Shown piece after piece: positions 58,626 through 64,000 of a DNA stretch of 64,000 nucleotides. The stretch spans positions 1-64,000 of the forward strand of contig JAYFRF010000002.1 in the NCBI GenBank assembly GCA_034926225.1. Reading direction: 5' to 3'. The position numbers and the translations under genes were made by a program. Within the stretch, counting starts at the first letter, position 1, and each line of letters begins with the position of its first letter. This DNA is from JAAZKA01 sp034926225. Lineage in GTDB: Bacteria; Bacillota; Clostridia; Oscillospirales; QAMX01. Below the pieces are notes generated by a model. The model was not told the DNA's origin. It made no database searches and saw only the letters and a program-made list of their open reading frames with translations.

Positions 58626-58654
58626 TGCGTTTTCCGTAAAAATATACTATACTA
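58626..58654 (+). promoter_or_regulatory. Promoter of serC-serA
   Basis: -35 TTGCGT (58626-58631), 17-bp spacer, -10 TATACT (58649-58654). Confidence 0.75.
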
Positions 58655-58696
58655 TGGATACCCAGAGCATAATAACTCGCAAGAAGGAGTAAAAAC

Positions 58697-59770
58697 ATGA
58701 GCCGTATTTTCAACTTCTCCGCGGGGCCTTCCATGCTGCCGATGGAGGTCCTCAACCGAGCCGCGGCCGAAATGACCGATTATGAAGGGTCCGGTATGTC
58801 CGTCATGGAGATGAGTCACCGTTCGAAGGTGTACCAGTCCATCATTGACGATGCCGAAGCCAGACTGCGCCGGATCATGGGCATTCCGGAGAATTATGAC
58901 GTCCTTTTCTTACAGGGCGGCGCTTCTCTGCAATTTGCGATGGTTCCTATGAACCTGTTAAAGACGACTGCCGACTATGTCGTCTCCGGCGAATTTTCCG
59001 GGAAGTCCTATCAAGAGGCATGTAAATACGGCTCTATTCGCCTCGCCGCGACGGGCGAGGCTAACCACTTCACGAAAATCCCGGCGCAGAGCGAGCTTTC
59101 CCTCAACCCGGACGCGGATTACCTGCACATTTGCCAGAACAACACGATTTTCGGCACGACCTGGCACTATATCCCCGAGACACCCGCCCCGATCGTCGCG
59201 GATATGTCCTCCTGCATTTTATCGGAGCCCGTGGACGTATCGCGCTACGGCCTGATCTACGCCGGCGCGCAGAAGAACATGGCCCCTGCCGGACTGACAG
59301 TGGTCATCCTCCGCCACGATCTGATCTCGGAGCCGATGTCCTTCACGCCGACGATGATGAACTATGCGGTGCAGGCAAAGTCGAAGAGCATGTACAACAC
59401 GCCGCCGTGCTATCAGATTTATATCTTAAAGCTCGTCTTAGAGTGGCTTGAATCTTTGGGCGGCCTTGAGGCGATGCAAAAACGGAACGCGGACAAGGCG
59501 GCCGTCTTATATGACTATCTCGACGAAAGCCGCTTTTTTGAGCCGATCGCCGATTGCGGTTCCCGCTCGATGATGAACGTCACATTCAAGTCGCCGTCGG
59601 TGGAAAAAGACGACGCGTTTGTCAAGGCCGCGTCGGCCGCCGGATTTTCAAACCTGAAGGGACACCGTCTTGTGGGGCATATGCGCGCCTCCATCTATAA
59701 CGCGATGCCCCATGAAGGCGTCGAAAAGCTCGTCGCGTTCATGCGCGATTTTGAAAAGGCGAACGCCTGA
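58697..59770 (+). CDS. serC: Phosphoserine aminotransferase
   Basis: 357 residues; AAGAAGGAG 7 nt upstream. MSRIFNFSAGPSMLPMEVLN, the cofactor-phosphate region LQGGASLQFAMVP, and the PLP lysine in YAGAQKNMAPAG. Converts 3-phosphohydroxypyruvate and glutamate to phosphoserine and 2-oxoglutarate. Followed 16 bp later by serA; no serB is in the window. Confidence 0.97.
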   Translation: MSRIFNFSAGPSMLPMEVLNRAAAEMTDYEGSGMSVMEMSHRSKVYQSIIDDAEARLRRIMGIPENYDVLFLQGGASLQFAMVPMNLLKTTADYVVSGEFSGKSYQEACKYGSIRLAATGEANHFTKIPAQSELSLNPDADYLHICQNNTIFGTTWHYIPETPAPIVADMSSCILSEPVDVSRYGLIYAGAQKNMAPAGLTVVILRHDLISEPMSFTPTMMNYAVQAKSKSMYNTPPCYQIYILKLVLEWLESLGGLEAMQKRNADKAAVLYDYLDESRFFEPIADCGSRSMMNVTFKSPSVEKDDAFVKAASAAGFSNLKGHRLVGHMRASIYNAMPHEGVEKLVAFMRDFEKANA

Positions 59771-59786
59771 AAGGATTTATAAAGAT

Positions 59787-60941
59787 ATGTATTCGGTAAA
59801 GCTTTTAAATAAGATATCGAAGGCAGGGCTTGCAAACCTCGGCGATGGCGTCGCAATTACCGAGGAGCATGCCGACGCGATCATCGTGCGTTCGGCGGAC
59901 ATGTTAAGCTACGAGCTTGACAAAAAACTGCTTGCGATCGCGCGCGCGGGCGCTGGTTACAACAACATCCCGGTGGACCGCTGCTCGGAGGCCGGCGTCT
60001 GCGTGTTCAACACGCCGGGCGCGAACGCGAACGCGGTCAGAGAGCTTGCGATCTGCTCTTTGTTCTTGGCGTCGCGCCGGATCGTGGACGCCGTGAACTG
60101 GTGCGGTACGCTCGCGGGCGATCCGGAAGCTGCGGAAAAGGTCGAAAAGGGTAAGTCCCAGTTCGCGGGGCCGGAAATCGCGGGAAAGACGCTCGGGATC
60201 CTCGGTCTCGGCAAGATCGGCGTACTGGTCGCGAACGCGGCGGTCGATCTCGGGATGGAAGTTTTGGGCTATGACCCGTACCTGTCCGTGGATTCGGCAT
60301 GGGGACTCGCGCGCCGCGTCAAGAAAGCGGCGAGTTACGAAGAAATCTACAAAAACTGCGATTACCTTTCGATCCACGTGCCATTAAACCCGGAGACGAA
60401 GGGCATGATCAACGCGGCGGCCATCGCGCAGATGAAGGACGGGGTGCGTATCATCAATCTGGCGCGCGGCGGCCTGGTCGCGAACGCGGACCTGCTGCCG
60501 GCGCTCGCGTCGGGTAAAGTCGCCCGGTATGTAACGGATTTCCCGGACGCAGAGGTGATCGGCGTGCCGAACATCATCGCCCTGCCCCACCTCGGATCCT
60601 CCACGCCGGAGAGCGAGGAAAACTGCGCGGCGATGGCGGCGGCGCAGATCGCGGACTACCTGCGCGACGGCACGATCCGTAACAGCGTGAACCTACCGAA
60701 CTTTGAAGCGGAGCGCGCGGGGATGACGCGCATTGCGATCATCAACCGGAACACACCGAACATGCTGGGGCAGATCACGTCGGCGCTGGCGGCCGCGGGC
60801 ATCAACATCGAGCACATGTTCAACCGCGCAAAGAAGGACTATGCGTATACGGTCGTCGACACCTCTGTGGCGCCGTCAGACGCATGCGTCGCGGGGCTTT
60901 GCGCGATCGGCGGAGTCCTCCGCGTGCGGGTCATCGACTAA
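59787..60941 (+). CDS. serA: D-3-phosphoglycerate dehydrogenase with ACT domain
   Basis: 384 residues from ATG 59787 (AAGGA 11 nt upstream); the open frame extends into serC without family similarity. NAD-binding LGILGLGKIGVLVANAA, substrate Arg/Glu/His set in INLARGGLVANADL and ALPHLGSSTPESEEN, and a C-terminal ACT domain (MTRIAIINRNTPNMLGQITS) likely sensing serine. First step of serine synthesis. Short form of about 390 residues. Element R6 follows the stop. Confidence 0.97.
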   Translation: MYSVKLLNKISKAGLANLGDGVAITEEHADAIIVRSADMLSYELDKKLLAIARAGAGYNNIPVDRCSEAGVCVFNTPGANANAVRELAICSLFLASRRIVDAVNWCGTLAGDPEAAEKVEKGKSQFAGPEIAGKTLGILGLGKIGVLVANAAVDLGMEVLGYDPYLSVDSAWGLARRVKKAASYEEIYKNCDYLSIHVPLNPETKGMINAAAIAQMKDGVRIINLARGGLVANADLLPALASGKVARYVTDFPDAEVIGVPNIIALPHLGSSTPESEENCAAMAAAQIADYLRDGTIRNSVNLPNFEAERAGMTRIAIINRNTPNMLGQITSALAAAGINIEHMFNRAKKDYAYTVVDTSVAPSDACVAGLCAIGGVLRVRVID

Positions 60942-60989
60942 CGCTGAAAACTTCCCTTTCTATTCATACATTCCTGCTGCGGGAAAGTT

Positions 60990-61346
60990 CCGGAAGGGCC
61001 TTCTCGGCCCCTCCGGGCCACCCCGCGCCAGTATTCTTTCTGCGGGACGTGTCACTTCGTGACACTAAAGAATACTGGACAAGAAAGCACCTTTTTGGGG
61101 ACGGGGGAGCAATGCCTGCGGGCATTGCTTATACGAGGGGCGCAGCTATCACTGCGTAACTGCGCTATTGATGCTATGCAGCATTTATCTGCTCCCCTTC
61201 GTCTAAGCGGCGCGAAGTCGCCGCTCGTCCCGGGGAGGTTCTTAGGAGGACTTTAGTCCTCCTAAGCGAGCTTTCTTTCCCTCTTTCTTTGCTCGCGCAA
61301 AGAAAGAGGTCGGGAGGTGCAGGGGGGCGAAGCGCCCCCTGCAAGC
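60990..61346 (+). repeat. Structured intergenic element R6
   Basis: h1 CCGGAAGGGCC/GGCCCCTCCGG with one mismatch (60990-61015), h2 CCAGTATTCTTT/AAAGAATACTGG (61028-61078) with the same insert as R5 in reverse, h3 AGCAATGCC/GGCATTGCT (61108-61129), core of about 75 nt, h4 GCGGCG/CGCCGC (61207-61224), h5 CTTAGGAGGAC/GTCCTCCTAAG (61241-61266), h6 CCTCTTTCTTTG/CAAAGAAAGAGG (61280-61309), h7 GCAGGGGG/CCCCCTGC (61319-61342). It starts 48 bp after the serA stop. Confidence 0.92.
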
Positions 61347-61397
61347 CTTCCATAGCTGCAAGGTATGGATAGTAAAGGGCAAATTCCATTTATCCTC

Positions 61398-61426
61398 TTG
61401 CTTTTAGGCTAAAACAGTGATATAAT
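61398..61426 (+). promoter_or_regulatory. Promoter of the split transketolase
   Basis: -35 TTGCTT (61398-61403), 17-bp spacer, -10 TATAAT (61421-61426). Both hexamers lie after R6. Confidence 0.85.
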
Positions 61427-61468
61427 AACACGAAATCGAAATTTACGAGGGCAGGTGTATCCTAGAAC

Positions 61469-62320
61469 ATGCTGAACGAAAAAGAACTGATCCGCGTGAA
61501 GGCGTTTGCCGCGCAGATCCGGCTCGAGACGCTCAAGGAACTCGCTCACCTTGGCTTCGGCCACGTCGGCGGCGCGATGAGTATCGTCGAGACGTTGGCT
61601 GTATTGTATGATTCTCAGATGAAATACGATCCCAAAGACCCGCGCTGGGATCGGCGCGACTGGTATGTGCAGAGTAAGGGTCACGCGGGACCCGCGACTT
61701 ACGCAACGCTGGCGCTTAAAGGATTTTTCCCGATGTCCTGGCTGAACACTTTAAACCAGGGCGGCACGCGGCTTCCGTCGCACTGTGACCGCAACCAGAC
61801 GCCGGGCATCGACATGACGACCGGGTCTCTCGGGCAGGGCGTATCGGCTGCGATCGGCATCGCCACGGTGCTGAAGATGGACGGCCGGGATAACCGGGTC
61901 TATCTGATGGTCGGCGACGGCGAGTTAAACGAAGGTCAGGTTTGGGAAGGCGCGATGTTCGCGTCCGCGAAGAAGATCACGAATCTCGTTTGGCTGGTCG
62001 ACTGGAATAAGCAGCAGCTGGACGGCAACACGAAGGATGTTCTTGACCTGGGTGATCTGCGCGAGAAGTTCGCAAGCTTCGGCTTCGCGGTGCAGCAGAT
62101 CAATGGGCATGACGTGAAGGCGATTGACGACGCGATCGACTCGGCGAAGGCCGAGACGGAGAAGCCTTCGGTCATTATTCTGGACACGATCAAGGGTTAT
62201 GGGTGTTCGGCGGCAGAAGGCGTTGTCCCGAACCATCACATTGCATTCAAGGCGGGTCAGCTGGACGCCGATATCGCACGTTGGCAGGCCGAATACGAAG
62301 CGCTAAAAGCGCAAGCATAA
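61469..62320 (+). CDS. Transketolase, N-terminal (thiamine-binding) subunit
   Basis: 283 residues. Thiamine-diphosphate motif GDGELNEGQVWEGAMFASAK ending near WNKQQLDG, and substrate His in GFGHVGGAMSIVETLAVLYD. In split transketolases this subunit binds the cofactor and the following gene supplies the pyrimidine-binding half; together they move two-carbon units in the pentose phosphate pathway. Paired gene is 16 bp downstream. Ribosome binding site only moderate (CAGGTG). Confidence 0.95.
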   Translation: MLNEKELIRVKAFAAQIRLETLKELAHLGFGHVGGAMSIVETLAVLYDSQMKYDPKDPRWDRRDWYVQSKGHAGPATYATLALKGFFPMSWLNTLNQGGTRLPSHCDRNQTPGIDMTTGSLGQGVSAAIGIATVLKMDGRDNRVYLMVGDGELNEGQVWEGAMFASAKKITNLVWLVDWNKQQLDGNTKDVLDLGDLREKFASFGFAVQQINGHDVKAIDDAIDSAKAETEKPSVIILDTIKGYGCSAAEGVVPNHHIAFKAGQLDADIARWQAEYEALKAQA

Positions 62321-62336
62321 AGGAGGGGGAGTCAGC

Positions 62337-63302
62337 ATGTCCGTTATAGTGAAATCCAATTTGGAGAAAGCGCCGATCGAGATGCGCAGCGCCATGTGTG
62401 CTACCCTCGTCGAGCTTGCAAAGGAAAACGCAAACATCGTCGCGATGGATGCGGACACTTTGGGGTCGTCCGGCTTAAAGCCTTTTATGAAGGCGTTCCC
62501 GAACCGCTACATCGACTGCGGTATTGAGGAAGCGAACATGATCGGCGTCGCGGCCGGCATGAGCGCGGTCGGCAAGATCCCGTTTGTCCACAGCTTCGGG
62601 CCGTTTGTGTCCCGACGCGTATACGATCAGGTGTTTCTTTCCTGCGCGTACGCGAAGCTGAACGTCAAGATCATCGGCTCCGACCCAGGGGTGACGGCCG
62701 CGTATAACGGCGGTACGCACATGCCTTTTGAAGACATGGGCATTTTGCGCCTTGTCCCGACGATCACGCTGATCGAGCCGTCGGACGAGGTGCAGCTTGT
62801 AAACCTGCTGCCGCAGGTCGCGAACATGTACGGCACGGTCTATATCCGCTTAAAGCGCAAGAACGCCGTCACGATTTACGAAGAGGGTTCGACGTTCGAA
62901 ATCGGAAAGGCCGCGCTGCTGCGTCCGGGCCGCGACGTCACGCTCATCGCGTCGGGCATCATGGTCGCGCAGGCGCTCAAAGCCGCGGCGGCGCTCGCGG
63001 ACATGGGCATCGACGCGCGCGTAGTGGACAGCTTTACGTGGAAGCCGCTCGACGAGGCTTGCGTCACGGCCTGCGCCAAGGAGACCGGCGCGATCGTCAC
63101 CTGCGAGAACCACAATATCGTCGGCGGCCTCGGCGGCGCGGTCTCGGAGGCCGTCTGCGCGGCGGCGCCGGTTCCGGTCGAGCGCGTGGGCATCCCGGAC
63201 ATCTTCGGCGAAGTGGGTACGGAAGCCTGGCTGACGGATCGTTTCCAGCTGACGCCGGACGCGATTGTAGCGGCGGCGAAAAAGGCTGTCGCCCGCAAGT
63301 AA
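62337..63302 (+). CDS. Transketolase, C-terminal subunit
   Basis: 321 residues; GGAGGGGG upstream. Pyrimidine-binding motif IDCGIEEANMIGVAAGMSAV with the catalytic Glu, and the C-terminal domain (TLIASGIMVAQALKAAAALA, VTCENHNIVGGLGGAVSE). Forms the active enzyme with the preceding product. Ends at a strong terminator. Confidence 0.95.
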   Translation: MSVIVKSNLEKAPIEMRSAMCATLVELAKENANIVAMDADTLGSSGLKPFMKAFPNRYIDCGIEEANMIGVAAGMSAVGKIPFVHSFGPFVSRRVYDQVFLSCAYAKLNVKIIGSDPGVTAAYNGGTHMPFEDMGILRLVPTITLIEPSDEVQLVNLLPQVANMYGTVYIRLKRKNAVTIYEEGSTFEIGKAALLRPGRDVTLIASGIMVAQALKAAAALADMGIDARVVDSFTWKPLDEACVTACAKETGAIVTCENHNIVGGLGGAVSEAVCAAAPVPVERVGIPDIFGEVGTEAWLTDRFQLTPDAIVAAAKKAVARK

Positions 63303-63328
63303 ACATTGCTTTTCACTGATAAAAGACC

Positions 63329-63366
63329 GTCCCCGCCGCATTTTTCATGCGGCGGGGACGTTTTTC
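63329..63366 (+). terminator. Rho-independent terminator after the transketolase genes
   Basis: 14-bp stem CGTCCCCGCCGCAT/ATGCGGCGGGGACG (63329-63361), loop TTTTC, then TTTTT. Confidence 0.93.
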
Positions 63367-63379
63367 GTCTATGTATGCG

Positions 63380-64000
63380 TCAGAGGGCGACGACTTTGCC
63401 GTTGTTGTCGGCGGATTCCATTTCAGCGAGGGCGATGCGTACGTTTTCCTGCGCTTCCTCGGGAAGGTTGCGCGAATAAGGCTCGCCGGATAAAACGCCG
63501 TCGAGGAAGTATTTGATTTCATAATAATAAGCCGATTCGGCAGGCTTCGGGACGAGAATGGGGGCTTGCCCCTCGGGTAGGATGGTGAGCTGGGCATCCT
63601 CAAACACCATGGTGGCGTTTTCAAAGTTCACGGTATACCCGTAGCGGAAGCCGTAGGCGCCCTTGTAGCAGGTGTTGTCGTGGGCGTTGACGATCATGCC
63701 GGGATCGTCGAAATAATACTGGGTGGAGCAGATATCGTAGGCGCTCTTCGGATAGACGGTGCGGCCGACGGTCGAGACAGCTTTGGGGGTGCCGAAGCAC
63801 CAGCGGATGACGTCGATATCGTGGATATGCTGATCGAACAGTCCGCCGCCGCCGAGCTTACGGTCGAGGATCCACTGCTGCCAGGAGGGGTTGGTGACGA
63901 TGTTCTGCGCGCCGCCGCGGTAGAAATAGGCGGCGTTGACGGCGCCGTATTCCCCGGACTTGACCTTTTCGGCGAGGATCTCATATTCCTTCCAGAAGTG
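63380..64000 (-). CDS. Gfo/Idh/MocA family oxidoreductase, C-terminal part
   Basis: The frame is open from the window edge (64000) to the stop at 63380, 206 codons; the N-terminal Rossmann half lies outside. The family signature is LGGGGLFDQHIHDIDVIRW, with the catalytic-type His, followed by the beta-sheet domain (GAYGFRYGYTVNFENATMVF) and the final helix NLPEEAQENVRIALAEMESA. It is a fourth family member in the window, not closely similar to the tandem pair at 2-4.4 kb. Convergent with the transketolase genes. Confidence 0.85.
   Translation of the reverse strand, partial: HFWKEYEILAEKVKSGEYGAVNAAYFYRGGAQNIVTNPSWQQWILDRKLGGGGLFDQHIHDIDVIRWCFGTPKAVSTVGRTVYPKSAYDICSTQYYFDDPGMIVNAHDNTCYKGAYGFRYGYTVNFENATMVFEDAQLTILPEGQAPILVPKPAESAYYYEIKYFLDGVLSGEPYSRNLPEEAQENVRIALAEMESADNNGKVVAL

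Noticed and set aside
63694..63984. Ser/Pro-rich minus-strand frame near the right end
   Set aside because: It is an alternate frame of the oxidoreductase whose true frame is open to the window edge and carries the family signature.

Overview
The window comes from a GC-rich low-temperature-Firmicute-type genome, most likely a gut-type member of the Clostridia (Oscillospiraceae or Christensenellaceae-like). The grounds are the Firmicutes order of the S10-spc-alpha and rpoBC-str operons, rpsD between rpsK and rpoA, a zinc-type S14, a zinc-LID adenylate kinase, an AbrB/SpoVT regulator, an SLH-domain deacetylase, a glycyl-radical enzyme, strong GGAGG ribosome binding sites and clear TTGACA/TATAAT promoters. 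No intact tRNA or rRNA gene, CRISPR array or transposase is visible.

Layout. 1-1.1 kb is an AT-rich edge with the end of an unknown gene, a gene made almost entirely of heptad repeats, a tRNA-3'-half-like fold and a strong terminator. It looks like the end of an acquired segment. 1.1-10.1 kb (minus strand) holds three Gfo/Idh/MocA oxidoreductases, an AraC regulator, a propeller glycosidase-like protein, NADP isocitrate dehydrogenase and the HflC/HflK membrane pair. 10.2-16.8 kb (plus strand) holds an RsmF-type rRNA methyltransferase, an AbrB regulator, and an operon of a receiver-less OmpR-type DNA-binding protein, a histidine kinase and a lipoprotein. 16.8-18.5 kb is a frameshifted polysaccharide deacetylase with SLH repeats. 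18.7-34.2 kb (minus strand) is one uninterrupted ribosomal block from rpsJ to rplQ, including secY, adk, map, infA and rpoA, preceded by a promoter and a leader of about 490 nt. 35.3-43.5 kb is a carbohydrate/small-molecule cargo segment (creatininase-family, YitT, M24, two sugar-related proteins, an FAD oxidoreductase) lying between the S10 and str operons. 43.6-55.8 kb is tuf, fusA, rpsG, rpsL, rpoC and rpoB. 56.2-63.3 kb holds a dehydratase-type glycyl-radical enzyme, serC-serA (serine synthesis) and a split transketolase. The window ends inside a fourth Gfo/Idh/MocA gene.

The most unusual signal is a family of six long, modular intergenic elements (about 160 to 410 bp, at 3.1, 34.9, 38.1, 41.8, 48.4 and 61.0 kb). 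Each is a string of up to seven hairpins in a fixed order. Between copies the stems change on both sides together (A-U, G-U and G-C versions of the same pair) while loops and linkers stay constant, which points to selection on structure. Every copy lies within about 10-70 nt of a gene's stop codon. Two full-length copies in opposite orientation bracket most of the cargo segment between the S10 and str operons. I do not recognise this family; it could be a structured RNA / 3'-end element, a non-autonomous mobile element, or both.
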